Below, in pieces: positions 8,718 to 15,964 of a stretch of DNA of 64,000 bases. Source of the DNA: Salifodinibacter halophilus (GTDB lineage: Bacteria > Pseudomonadota > Gammaproteobacteria > Nevskiales > Salinisphaeraceae); contig JABEEB010000001.1 in NCBI GenBank assembly GCA_012999515.1, positions 1,860,001 through 1,924,000 of the forward strand, read 5' to 3'. The translations under genes were made by a program, and so were the position numbers. The notes beneath the pieces were generated by a model. The model was not told where the DNA came from and searched no databases. It was given only the letters and a program-made list of their open reading frames with translations. Numbering within the stretch: the stretch's first letter is position 1; each line of letters begins with the position of its first letter.

Positions 8718-10223
8718 TCAAGTGCCGCAAAATGTCCGCGTTATCTTCTCGTTTTCGGCGGGTGGCTCGGCATAGTGGGCACGGTTGGGGTGGTCGTCGA
8801 ATGGCTGTGAGACCACCGCCAAGAGCTCGTTCAGCGGCTCGAGGTCACCGTTTGTCGCGGCGTCGATCACTTGTTGGACGCGGTGGTTGCGCGGAATGAA
8901 AGCTGGGTTGACCGCGCGCATGGCGTTACGCCGAGCGTTGAAGCCGCGGGTTTCAGTTGCCAGTCGTTCACGCCAGCGCGTCGCCCATCCATCGAATGCA
9001 GTGGGGTCGGCGAACAGTGCACGCACGTTCGTGTCATTGGTTGAGTCCACTGCGTGCGCGGCGTCGGCTAGGTAACGGAACCCCAGCGTAAAGTCGACGC
9101 TTTGCTCGGCCATTGTCTGCAGCAGGTTCGAGGCCAGCTCGACATCGCCTTCGTGGCATTCGGCCAGCCCGATCTTGGTGACCAAGCCGCCGTGGTATGC
9201 GGTCTCGAACGCGTTGCCATAGGCGTCGAGCGCCTCCTTGGCTTGTGATACGGCCTCGTCCTGATCGTCGGCCAAAAGCGGCAAGAGGCACTCGGCGAAG
9301 CGTGATAGGTTCCATAGCCCAACTCTGGGCTGCTGGTTGTAGGCGTAGCGGCCGCCACTGTCGATCGAACTGTAAACCGTGGCCGGGTCGTAGGTGTCCA
9401 TGAAGGCACACGGCCCGTAGTCGAGGGTTTCGCCGGCAATGGAGACGTTGTCGGTGTTCATGACGCCGTGGATAAAGCCAACCAATAGCCAGTTCGCGAT
9501 CAGGGTGCCGGTGCGTTCGGCAACGGCCTCGATTAATGCGCGGTAGGGCGCCTCGGCGTCGGCTATTTCGGGGTAGTGGCGCTCGATGACGTAATCGGCC
9601 AACGCTTGCACAGCCTCGGTTTCGCCACGCTTCGCGGCGTATTCAAAGGTGCCGACACGGATATGACTGGTGGCGACGCGGGTCAGGATTGCGCCGGGCT
9701 CGGGGGTTGGCCGCAAGACATTTTCACCCGTGCTGGTTGCGGCTAGGGCGCGCGTGGTCGGTACGCCGAGACCGGCCATCGCCTCGCTGACGATGTATTC
9801 GCGCAGTACCGGCCCGAGCGCAGCGCGTCCGTCGCCGGTGCGTGAAAACGGTGTGATACCGGCGCCTTTCAACTGAATATCGCGTCGCACGCCCGCTGTG
9901 TCCACGCGTTCGCCGAGCAGCACTGCGCGGCCGTCACCGAGCGTGGGCACAAGGTTGCCGAACTGATGGCCCGCGTACGCCATCGCCAATGGTGTGACGT
10001 CGGCCGGCGTCCGGTTACCGGCCAGCGTGGCTATGCCATCGGGCCCGGTGAGCGCGCCGGCGTCGAAGCCGATGTCGTCGGCCAATGCTCGATTGAGCCG
10101 TAAAAGCTGTGGCCTTTTGGTCGGCGTTGGTGTGGCATTTTCGTGGAACAGCGCGGGCAATTGCCGAAAAGTTTCGGTTAGCGCTAGCGGTTCGGTTGCA
10201 GTCTCGGATAGAGGAGAGGCCAT
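8718..10223 (-). CDS. selO: protein adenylyltransferase SelO (YdiU family)
   Basis: A 501-residue pseudokinase-fold enzyme. The family transfers AMP from ATP to Ser, Thr or Tyr residues of proteins and has been tied to redox stress. Conserved blocks are MAYAGHQFGNLVPTLGDGRA, QLKGAGITPFSRTGDGRA, and GVMNTDNVSIAGETLDYGPC with the metal-binding Asn/Asp. The E. coli protein ends in a selenocysteine or cysteine motif, and here the C-terminus is TRTFCGT with a cysteine at the expected place. The length is typical. Confidence 0.92.
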   Translation of the reverse strand: MASPLSETATEPLALTETFRQLPALFHENATPTPTKRPQLLRLNRALADDIGFDAGALTGPDGIATLAGNRTPADVTPLAMAYAGHQFGNLVPTLGDGRAVLLGERVDTAGVRRDIQLKGAGITPFSRTGDGRAALGPVLREYIVSEAMAGLGVPTTRALAATSTGENVLRPTPEPGAILTRVATSHIRVGTFEYAAKRGETEAVQALADYVIERHYPEIADAEAPYRALIEAVAERTGTLIANWLLVGFIHGVMNTDNVSIAGETLDYGPCAFMDTYDPATVYSSIDSGGRYAYNQQPRVGLWNLSRFAECLLPLLADDQDEAVSQAKEALDAYGNAFETAYHGGLVTKIGLAECHEGDVELASNLLQTMAEQSVDFTLGFRYLADAAHAVDSTNDTNVRALFADPTAFDGWATRWRERLATETRGFNARRNAMRAVNPAFIPRNHRVQQVIDAATNGDLEPLNELLAVVSQPFDDHPNRAHYAEPPAENEKITRTFCGT

Positions 10224-10424
10224 GATGAATTAGGCGCGGGACGCCTGGCGATGTCGCGATATAACGACTATGCGGGCCGGGGTGGAGCGCATCAACCCGG
10301 GCGCTTTTGTGTGCGCCGAACGTGCACGTCTCGTATCGTGCATACAGCGATCAGCACGACGAGACGACGCTGGGCAGCCGGCTTGAGTTGGTGTTGTTGG
10401 CGTTCAAATGATCGAAGGTGGTGT

Positions 10425-11378
10425 ATGACGCTTACATCTGAAGTCCAGTCGGTTGTGGATTATCTGGACAGCGCGGAAATCGCTTTCACCGATCTGTCGG
10501 TGGCCGATGCGCGCGCGTTCTACGTGGAAATGTTGGCCCATTCCGGTGGTCAACCGCTGGCCATGGCCCAGGTCGAGGATTCTCAATTGCCGCTGACTGA
10601 TGCCGGGCTCGGCGTTCGTCGGTATCGACCGCAAGAGCTTGTCGAATCGCCGGCTCCGACGATTGTTTACTACCACGGCGGCGGCTGGGTGTTGGGCGGT
10701 TTGGATTCGCACGATCGCATTTGTCGCCAACTGGCAGCACGAAGCGGTCTGCAATTGATCGCAGTCGACTATAGGCTGGCACCTGAATGGCCGCTGCCGA
10801 CCGCTAGCGACGACGCGATCGCCGCATTTGAGTGGCTACAAGCGCATGCAGCGACCTATGATATCGATACGAGTCGAATGGCCGTCGCCGGGGATAGTGC
10901 GGGCGGGCATCTATCGGCGGTTGTGGCGCTCGCGGCGCGGGATAACGGCTGGCCACTAGCGTTTCAGGCACTTGTTTATCCGGTAACGGATATGCGCGAT
11001 GCAGCGTGGAGCCATCCGTCGCGCCTACGCAACGCCACTATTCCACCATTGACCGCTGAATTAATGGATTGGTTCGGGCGACAAGCGGTCGGCGACCGGA
11101 CCGATACTGCCGAGTGGCGTGTCTCGCCGTTATTGGCGACTTCGTTGGAACATGCCGCACCGGGATTGGTGGCAACTGCCGGTGCCGATATGTTGATGGA
11201 CGATGGCGGCCTGTTCGCATTGCGCCTTCGTGATGCCGGCGTGACCTGCGAACATGCCCATTTCCCGGGCGTCATCCATGGATCATTGGAGATGATCGCT
11301 TGGCTCGAAGTGACGGTCACTATGCTTGACCGGGTCTCCGGCTCAATACGCGCGGCGCTGCTTGCCGGCGAGTCGTGA
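10425..11378 (+). CDS. alpha/beta-hydrolase of the hormone-sensitive lipase family
   Basis: A 317-residue esterase/lipase. It has the oxyanion-hole motif HGGG (YYHGGGWVLGG), the nucleophile elbow GDSAGG, a candidate acid in TAGADMLMDDGG and the histidine in FPGVIHGS. These form a complete catalytic set for carboxylic ester hydrolysis; the substrate cannot be told. ATG 10425 is preferred because it follows a GAAGGTGG ribosome site, and an upstream in-frame extension to 10251 has no homology-like content. This is the last host gene before the mobile elements. Confidence 0.88.
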   Translation: MTLTSEVQSVVDYLDSAEIAFTDLSVADARAFYVEMLAHSGGQPLAMAQVEDSQLPLTDAGLGVRRYRPQELVESPAPTIVYYHGGGWVLGGLDSHDRICRQLAARSGLQLIAVDYRLAPEWPLPTASDDAIAAFEWLQAHAATYDIDTSRMAVAGDSAGGHLSAVVALAARDNGWPLAFQALVYPVTDMRDAAWSHPSRLRNATIPPLTAELMDWFGRQAVGDRTDTAEWRVSPLLATSLEHAAPGLVATAGADMLMDDGGLFALRLRDAGVTCEHAHFPGVIHGSLEMIAWLEVTVTMLDRVSGSIRAALLAGES

Positions 11379-11379
11379 T

Positions 11380-11544
11380 TCATTGCATACGGGAAGCGGA
11401 GGCGAGGGAATCAAGTAGCGGATGAGCTGTTTGCGCTTCAGCAGTGAGCCGGAGGCAGACAAGGATTGCGATGCACCCGCGCTTGCCGCAAGCGAGTCCC
11501 AGTTTTAGTGGACTGGCTGTTAGCGCGCCGTAAGTTCTTGATTT
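11380..11544. other. junction flank with possible trace of an older element
   Basis: No intact gene. On the minus strand, the stretch 11493-11544 resembles the sequence at the same distance from the attachment core at the far right end (55661-55712): CGAGTCCCAG, then AGTGG, GCTGTT and GTAAGTT-TTGATTTT in the same spacing. In one minus-strand frame it reads NWDSLAA, similar to the WDSIG end of the element 2 integrase. It may be host sequence next to the original tRNA, or the stub of a third element. Confidence 0.4.
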
Positions 11545-11592
11545 TGGTGGGCGGTGCTGGGCTCGAACCAGCGACCCCTGCCGTGTGAAGGC
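11545..11592. repeat. left attachment site of element 1 (tRNA-Val 3' copy)
   Basis: A 45-bp core (11545-11589) identical to 21763-21807 and matching 44 of 45 bases at 55713-55757 in the tRNA-Val gene. It copies the CCA end, acceptor strand, T arm, variable loop and part of the anticodon arm. The 5' part of the tRNA is missing, so this is an attachment-site remnant and not a gene. Confidence 0.92.
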
Positions 11593-11686
11593 GAAATAGC
11601 GCACGATTGTGGACGCATGCGAATAATGTAAACTATTGAAATAAAATAATAAATATACATTGCCGTTCGTATTTGTTCACGGTAAT

Positions 11687-11709
11687 ATATCCGTACATGA
11701 TCCGTACGG
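11687..11709. promoter_or_regulatory. candidate integrase arm-type site, left end of element 1
   Basis: ATATCCGTAC, four bases, then TCCGTACGG. The same pair with a five-base spacer lies at 21697-21720, near the opposite end. Matching sites inside both ends of an element are expected for arm binding by a tyrosine recombinase. The left copy also sits directly before the int start and could let Int regulate its own gene. Confidence 0.55.
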
Positions 11710-11716
11710 ATTGAGA

Positions 11717-12820
11717 ATGGCACGGTATAACATCGACAAGGCAGGAACCCGGAAAAAGCTAAAGCCTCGACGCGAACCATACTGGGGCGCGCCGATTGAT
11801 CGCGGGCTATATCTTGGTTTCCGCAAGCTGGAGCATGGCGGTAACTGGGTTGCGCGTTACTACGATGAAGGCCGGCACCGCTATAAATCACTGGGGCCGG
11901 AAGCCACGCCGTACGATGAGGCAGTACAAACGGCACGCCAGTGGGCCAAGACATTAGAGGCTGGCATTGATACCAGTCAGGTGCAGATCGTGGCCGATGC
12001 CTGTAAGGAATATGTAGAGGATCGGCGGCGAGAAAAGGGAGAGGCTACCGCCAGAGATGTCGAGGGACGATATCAGCGCACCGTCTACGATGATCCGATT
12101 GGTAAGGTGAAGCTGTCGAAACTACGCATGGCGCAGATTAAATCATGGCGGGCCAAGCTAGACATGAAGCCGGCGAGCTCAAACCGCTATCTGTCTGCGC
12201 TCAAGGCCGCGCTGAATTACGCCGTCGCATCCCGATATGTTGATGGCGGTCGGGCAATTGAGTGGCAAAACGTCAAACCGCTGGAAGTAACAGCGCGGCG
12301 TGACTTGTACCTTGAACGTGACCAGCGGCGGGCGCTCATTGAGGCATTGCCGGATCATGCTAAGACGTTTGTCTGGGCGTTGTGCCTGCTGCCGCTGAGA
12401 CCGGGGGCGTTGGCAGCGGCAACCGTGGCCGACCTGAACGCTGACGCGCTCCGTATTCGCCAAGACAAGGCTGGAGCGGGTCGTACTATCGCATTGCCCC
12501 AGGCGACCGCAGATTTACTCCAAGAGCAGGCAAAAGACAAGTTGCCGGCCGCGCCGTTGGTGTCGTACAGCGATGGCTCGCACTGGAACCGGTGGCGTTG
12601 GAAAAAGCCAATCAAAAGCGCGGCGGCGGCCGTTGACCTGCCGCCGGAAACTTGTGCTTATACGCTTCGCCATTCAGTGATAACTGACATGCTGGCCGGT
12701 GGTATGGATAGCCTGACCGTGGCGCGGATGGCGGGCACTAGTCTGGCGATAATCGAGAAACATTATGGGCATCTGCTGCACAAGCACGCGGCGGACGCTA
12801 TGGCGCGGTTGAGTCTTTAA
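11717..12820 (+). CDS. int: tyrosine recombinase (integrase) of element 1
   Basis: A 367-residue site-specific recombinase. An arm-binding/SAM-like N-terminal half precedes a catalytic domain with RPGALAA (first Arg), YTLRHSVITDM (HxxR region) and GTSLAIIEKHYGH carrying the tyrosine nucleophile. It should move the element in and out of the tRNA-Val site. ATG 11717 (MARYNIDKAG) is chosen; an upstream in-frame extension to 11660 runs through the arm-site repeat. Its 3' end overlaps the convergent regulator gene by 4 bp. It differs clearly from the element 2 integrase, although both use the same tRNA. Confidence 0.92.
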   Translation: MARYNIDKAGTRKKLKPRREPYWGAPIDRGLYLGFRKLEHGGNWVARYYDEGRHRYKSLGPEATPYDEAVQTARQWAKTLEAGIDTSQVQIVADACKEYVEDRRREKGEATARDVEGRYQRTVYDDPIGKVKLSKLRMAQIKSWRAKLDMKPASSNRYLSALKAALNYAVASRYVDGGRAIEWQNVKPLEVTARRDLYLERDQRRALIEALPDHAKTFVWALCLLPLRPGALAAATVADLNADALRIRQDKAGAGRTIALPQATADLLQEQAKDKLPAAPLVSYSDGSHWNRWRWKKPIKSAAAAVDLPPETCAYTLRHSVITDMLAGGMDSLTVARMAGTSLAIIEKHYGHLLHKHAADAMARLSL

Positions 12821-13338
12821 TCAGAACGGAAATGGTGTGCCGATAAGCAGGGCGGGTCGATGCCGGCCTGTCGTAGTTCATCCTTGGTCAATCCGACGAT
12901 GACGGGACGCTCGGCAGCCTCCATGACAATAGGTCGCAGCTTTTCCCATGCGGGTAACACTTCGGAAAAGTCGAATACTTTATGGCTTAGACGGTGATCG
13001 CCCCACAAGGCTTTGGTGCGCCGGAGAACTTCTACCATCCGTTCTTCATCGTAAGTCAGTAGCCAGTAGGCATGTTCGGCTAACAGGATCACCCGTTCCA
13101 ATTCGTTGACTGACCACATCGCATTTAACGCATTGTCTAAGGATGATTTACCGCCGGTATCCATCTCCAGAGTGCAATTCGAGAACGCTTGCGCAACTGC
13201 CCACTCTACAACGCCAGTCACAGACCGGCGCTGAATCCGGCTGAGTAATTCCAGGCCGTATTTCGTTTTTTCGTCTACACGAATGGACAGCGCAGCACTT
13301 CGTTTTGCGGTGTCTTTGGGTGCCTTACGAGTCGCCAT
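12817..13338 (-). CDS. RHH-like DNA-binding regulator
   Basis: About 173 residues, read divergently from the AlpA-like gene. Residues about 12-50 (RSAALSIRVDEKTKYGLELL, then SRIQRRSVTGVVEWAVAQAF) look like a ribbon-helix-helix DNA-binding domain, with a basic N-terminal tail. The C-terminal part is unknown. The place, opposite the activator and across a strong promoter, fits a master repressor, such as the one a helper phage would have to release. The start MATRKAPKD at 13338 is preferred to an upstream in-frame start inside the promoter region. Function is inferred from position. Confidence 0.6.
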   Translation of the reverse strand: MATRKAPKDTAKRSAALSIRVDEKTKYGLELLSRIQRRSVTGVVEWAVAQAFSNCTLEMDTGGKSSLDNALNAMWSVNELERVILLAEHAYWLLTYDEERMVEVLRRTKALWGDHRLSHKVFDFSEVLPAWEKLRPIVMEAAERPVIVGLTKDELRQAGIDPPCLSAHHFRSD

Positions 13339-13384
13339 CCCATCAGCCCAAGGGTAAGTTAAGACGGACCTTAACGGACCTGTG

Positions 13385-13412
13385 TTGACGTTTGCAACCA
13401 TGTGTGTATAAT
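13385..13412 (+). promoter_or_regulatory. sigma70-type promoter for the alpA-like gene
   Basis: TTGACG at 13385-13390, a 16-bp spacer and TATAAT at 13407-13412. It is one of the best promoter matches in the window. The repeats TTAAG-N6-CTTAA and CGGACCT/CGGACCT lie 10-40 bp upstream and could be operator sites for the divergent regulator. Confidence 0.7.
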
Positions 13413-13472
13413 AAATACATAGTCGCAATATGCTTCACGCGTGCTCTCAACCCGTTATGAGGTCTCTTAGCG

Positions 13473-13676
13473 ATGGATACGAAACCTGATTATGCGTTCG
13501 GTAGCTTGGTGGAGGAATGCGCCAAGCGCGGTATCGGCCGAACTGTAGCGTTCGAGCTGGCAAAAGACGGGACGATTGAGACCTTCAACATTGGACGGCG
13601 GCGTTACGTCAAGCTGGCTAGCCTCGACACACTTCCCGAACGAGTCCAACAAAGCGAGAGCGGGAGGGCGTCTTGA
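13473..13676 (+). CDS. AlpA-like MerR/winged-helix regulator or excisionase
   Basis: A 67-residue protein with the short helix-turn-helix and wing seen in AlpA and excisionases: GSLVEECAKRGIGRTVAFEL, then GTIETFNIGRRRYVKLASLD. In P4-like and PICI satellites AlpA switches on the excision and replication genes. A GAGG motif lies 10 bases before the ATG. It follows a strong promoter and is followed by a hairpin before the primase gene. It could be an excisionase instead of an activator; the two families look alike at this size. Confidence 0.7.
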   Translation: MDTKPDYAFGSLVEECAKRGIGRTVAFELAKDGTIETFNIGRRRYVKLASLDTLPERVQQSESGRAS

Positions 13677-13685
13677 ATAGTGCAT

Positions 13686-13720
13686 AAAAAAACCCGCCGG
13701 GTCATGCTGGCGGGTTATCT
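13686..13720 (+). terminator. hairpin terminator or attenuator between alpA-like and primase
   Basis: AACCCGCC (13691-13698) pairs with GGCGGGTT (13709-13716). An A run precedes it and a T-rich stretch follows, so it could work in either direction. It would limit read-through from the alpA promoter into the primase gene. Confidence 0.7.
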
Positions 13721-13768
13721 TTATTCAACGGGCGAGAAACCGCGAATCACACCAAGAGCAGGTGCCAG

Positions 13769-14884
13769 ATGGATACTATCAACACTGAGAGTTTGCCGCA
13801 AGACTTGGTACAGCGCGACAACTGGTTGTTATGGCGCCAAGAATCTAGCGGTAAAGTGCCATACCAGGCCCAGGCGCCACAAGTTCGCGCCAACCCAACC
13901 GACCATTCAACTTGGGCGTCGTTTGACGCAACTCGGTCTGCCTACCACCCGCAGCGCGACGCGGGTATCGGATTCGCACTTGATGGTGAAGTGGCGGCTG
14001 TGGACATTGATGGCGATACCAGTAGCAAAGCGGTCGACTTGTTACATGAAGTGGGCTGCGGCTATATCGAGCTGAGTCCATCCGGCAACGGGCTACACGG
14101 CTGGGGCCTGTTCGATGGCGAGCTGCCTCGCAAGAAGGTCGTGGTAGATGGGATCAGCGTCGAGATTTACAACTCGTCTCGATACATGAGTGTTACAGGC
14201 AACACCATTTGCCATGGCCAGCTCCTACCTCTGAGTGGTATTGAGAAAATTTATCATCCGCCCGCTACGCAAGTCAGCACAAGTCATCCCAAGTCTAACG
14301 CACGTCAATCCAATTCAGGCACACGTCAGTACCCACGATGCGAGATTTTGCGTTTCCTCCCGCCTGAAACCGGCAAGCGAAACGAGTATCTCTACAAACT
14401 GGCCAGACACCTGAAGGCGTGCTACCCAGAAAGGCGGGCAAAAGACATGCTGGATATTGTCCAACAGTGGTTCGAGCAGGCGAAGCCCTATATTGCTACT
14501 CAGGATTTCATGGAGAGCTGGAGCGATTTCACTCGAGCCTGGGAAACTATTCAGTTCTCTGAGGGCGAAGGCATTGAGAGCCTGCTCGTAGACGTGGAAT
14601 CAGATCCTGATGTAGCTGGTGTGCCGCCCGTCTTTACCTCACATGCCATGTTCTTGGCCAAAGTGTGCAGGCGACTACAAAACCATTCCGGCGATGAACC
14701 GTTTTACCTGAGCGCTCGCAAGGCAGGTGAATTATTGGGCATCCATTGGACTAACGCAGCCCGTCAACTCAACGGGTTAGTATCCGTTGACGTACTGCAA
14801 CTAGTCGAAAAAGGCACAAAGACTAGCCGCAAGGCGAGGACCTATTGGTTCCTCGCGGAGAGTGAACGAAATGAAGCATCATGA
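13769..14884 (+). CDS. pri: satellite primase / replication initiator (prim-pol type)
   Basis: A 371-residue replication protein. The N-terminal half has primase-polymerase-like motifs: a hydrophobic strand ending in AAVDIDGD (DxD metal site), GYIELSPSGNGLHGWG and VEIYNSSRYMSVTGN. The middle resembles a primase C-terminal helical domain (FLPPETGKRNEYLYKLARHL). A winged-helix-like end (LSARKAGELLGIHWTNAA) could bind the origin. Unlike P4 alpha, it has no obvious helicase Walker motif, so a host or helper helicase would be needed. Several families of repeats directly downstream are candidate binding sites. Confidence 0.82.
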   Translation: MDTINTESLPQDLVQRDNWLLWRQESSGKVPYQAQAPQVRANPTDHSTWASFDATRSAYHPQRDAGIGFALDGEVAAVDIDGDTSSKAVDLLHEVGCGYIELSPSGNGLHGWGLFDGELPRKKVVVDGISVEIYNSSRYMSVTGNTICHGQLLPLSGIEKIYHPPATQVSTSHPKSNARQSNSGTRQYPRCEILRFLPPETGKRNEYLYKLARHLKACYPERRAKDMLDIVQQWFEQAKPYIATQDFMESWSDFTRAWETIQFSEGEGIESLLVDVESDPDVAGVPPVFTSHAMFLAKVCRRLQNHSGDEPFYLSARKAGELLGIHWTNAARQLNGLVSVDVLQLVEKGTKTSRKARTYWFLAESERNEAS

Positions 14885-14976
14885 AGTCGAGCAGTGCACT
14901 GGTCGAGGATTACCGTAAGCTGGGCGTTGCCTTGATTGTGGTCGATGCACTGGGCGGAAAAGGCCACACTAGCTAA
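14881..14976 (+). CDS. possible 31-residue peptide coupled to the primase gene
   Basis: ATG 14881 overlaps the primase stop in an ATGA arrangement typical of translational coupling. The peptide is MKSSSALVEDYRKLGVALIV followed by VDALGGKGHTS. A clear terminator follows 18 bp later, so this small frame fills the rest of the transcript exactly. No family is recognised. It may simply be a chance frame. Confidence 0.35.
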   Translation: MKSSSALVEDYRKLGVALIVVDALGGKGHTS

Positions 14977-14994
14977 ACCCTGCCCAAACACCAT

Positions 14995-15019
14995 GAGCCC
15001 GCCAAGCGCGGGCTCTTTT
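14995..15019 (+). terminator. rho-independent terminator after the primase gene
   Basis: GAGCCCGC (14995-15002) pairs with GCGGGCTC (15008-15015), with a five-base loop and TTTT immediately after. Confidence 0.85.
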
Positions 15020-15056
15020 GTGCCGCGCACCCGCCGCGGCGCCAGCACGAACCCGA

Positions 15057-15126
15057 GGGCCAAAATGGCCCCCGGTCACAGACGGGGGGGCCAAAATGGC
15101 CCGGAACCCGAGGGCCAAAATGGCCC
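15057..15126. repeat. three copies of a 15-bp palindrome
   Basis: GGGCCAAAATGGCCC at 15057-15071, 15088-15102 and 15112-15126. Each copy is a GGGCCA/TGGCCC dyad around AAA. The spacings are 31 and 24 bp. They are candidate binding sites for the primase or a regulator. Confidence 0.85.
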
Positions 15127-15499
15127 CCCACAAAAGACAACCCCAAAAAACAACCCAAAAGACAGTAGCGCCGACCCGGGCAAGCCGGGATCGGCTACCA
15201 CCGGCAAGCAGGAAAGATCGCCGGTGGGGGATTGAGTTGTTCTAGCTTCCATTCATGGTTACGGGAATGAATGCTGTGCCTTCTGTGACGCTTCACAGCT
15301 GCCGTTCGGACATTAAGATGGCCAACACTACATACCCATCTAGACTTAAGTGACACAGCGGCGCACAGGAGGTAGCGCAAAAGCTGGCCCAAAAAATTAT
15401 TATCTTCTTCGTCCACACCCGCTGCCCAAAACCCCCTGGGGGGGGGTTATGGGGGGATCCCTGATCCTTGGTAATCTGATTATTGGTATTCTGATCGTC

Positions 15500-15557
15500 G
15501 TGCAATTTTGCACTGGGTTGCGTGCAATTTTGCACTGGGGGTCGTGCAATTCTGCAC
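15500..15557. repeat. three 22-bp iterons with GTGCAATTTTGCAC dyad
   Basis: GTGCAATTTTGCAC at 15500-15513 and 15522-15535, and GTGCAATTCTGCAC at 15544-15557. The period is exactly 22 bp (about two helical turns), so bound proteins would line up on one face. Each core is itself an inverted repeat, GTGCAA/TTGCAC. Confidence 0.85.
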
Positions 15558-15642
15558 GGGCTGTTCATTCGGCGGCGCCTCGCGCACGTGCGCGTGCGAG
15601 GGTTCCTGACGGTTCCTGACGGTTCTATGCGGGTGCAACCCG

Positions 15643-15731
15643 TTGCACCCTTTTGTGTTGTGTTTTGCACCCTTTTATGTCGTGATTTGCACCCTTTTGA
15701 TCTGAATTGGGCGCAGTTTTTGCACCCTTTC
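15643..15731. repeat. four phased TTGCACCCTTTT iterons
   Basis: Copies start at 15643, 15665, 15687 and 15720; the last reads TTGCACCCTTTC. The steps are 22, 22 and 33 bp, or two, two and three helical turns. They share TTGCAC with the dyad array just upstream, which suggests one protein reads both arrays. Confidence 0.85.
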
Positions 15732-15750
15732 TCGTGCGGTGGTGCCACCC

Positions 15751-15786
15751 TCTACAGAGGCGTCTACAGAGGCGTCTACACTCGCG
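15751..15786. repeat. 12-bp tandem repeat
   Basis: TCTACAGAGGCG twice, followed by the variant TCTACACTCGCG, with period 12 bp at 15751, 15763 and 15775. Such short direct repeats often border the unwinding region of an origin. Confidence 0.6.
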
Positions 15787-15918
15787 ACTACAGTGCCAAG
15801 TGCAGCACATGACGGCCGCAATGCTTTGATTGCGCAGTGTTTCACGCAGCGTAAACTTTATTTTTTGCGTTTATAAACAGCCGGTTATCGCGCGCCAACT
15901 TTCATATTCTCATTCACA

Positions 15919-15964
15919 AGTTATAAGGATGCGCTCTTGTATAACAATTAGTTATAATTGAGGC
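15919..15964 (+). promoter_or_regulatory. candidate regulated promoter of the terL gene
   Basis: A perfect TATAAT at 15953-15958 ends only six bases before the ATG of terL, so a transcript from it would be almost leaderless. No good -35 is seen, which suggests an activator is needed. A dyad TATAAC-AATTA-GTTATA (15940-15956) overlaps the -10, and GTTATAA recurs just upstream; these may be operator sites. Confidence 0.4.

Larger units (their letters stand above)
14977..15964. other. non-coding origin/control region of element 1
   Basis: Nearly 1 kb without a credible gene. It contains a terminator, three copies of a GGGCCA-AAA-TGGCCC palindrome, an isolated CTGTGA-CGCT-TCACAG dyad (near 15285-15300), a G-rich run near 15440, a 22-bp-phased array of GTGCAATTTTGCAC dyads, a second phased array of TTGCACCCTTTT, 10- and 12-bp tandem repeats, and the promoter for terL. 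Lying directly after the primase gene, it is best read as the replication origin plus the control region of the packaging operon. Apparent open frames here are simply translated repeats. Confidence 0.75.

Noticed and set aside
11545-11592. A second tRNA-Val gene
   Set aside because: Only the 3' part is present; the D arm and 5' acceptor strand are missing. The same holds for 21763-21807.
12817-13428. Longer start for the RHH-like regulator at 13428
   Set aside because: The extra 30 residues run through the -10 and -35 of the divergent promoter and look non-coding.
14936-15250. Short repetitive protein frames rich in GPKWP/AKMAP/GQNGP
   Set aside because: These are translations of the GGGCCAAAATGGCCC palindromes in several frames; no ribosome site or family.
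15431-15466. Functional G-quadruplex near 15440
   Set aside because: One long G run and one G6 run are present, but not four evenly spaced runs; too weak to list.
15500-15731. CRISPR-like array
   Set aside because: Units are only 12-14 bp with 8-21 bp gaps, each dyad is self-complementary, the gaps are similar to one another, and no cas gene is near. They fit iterons.
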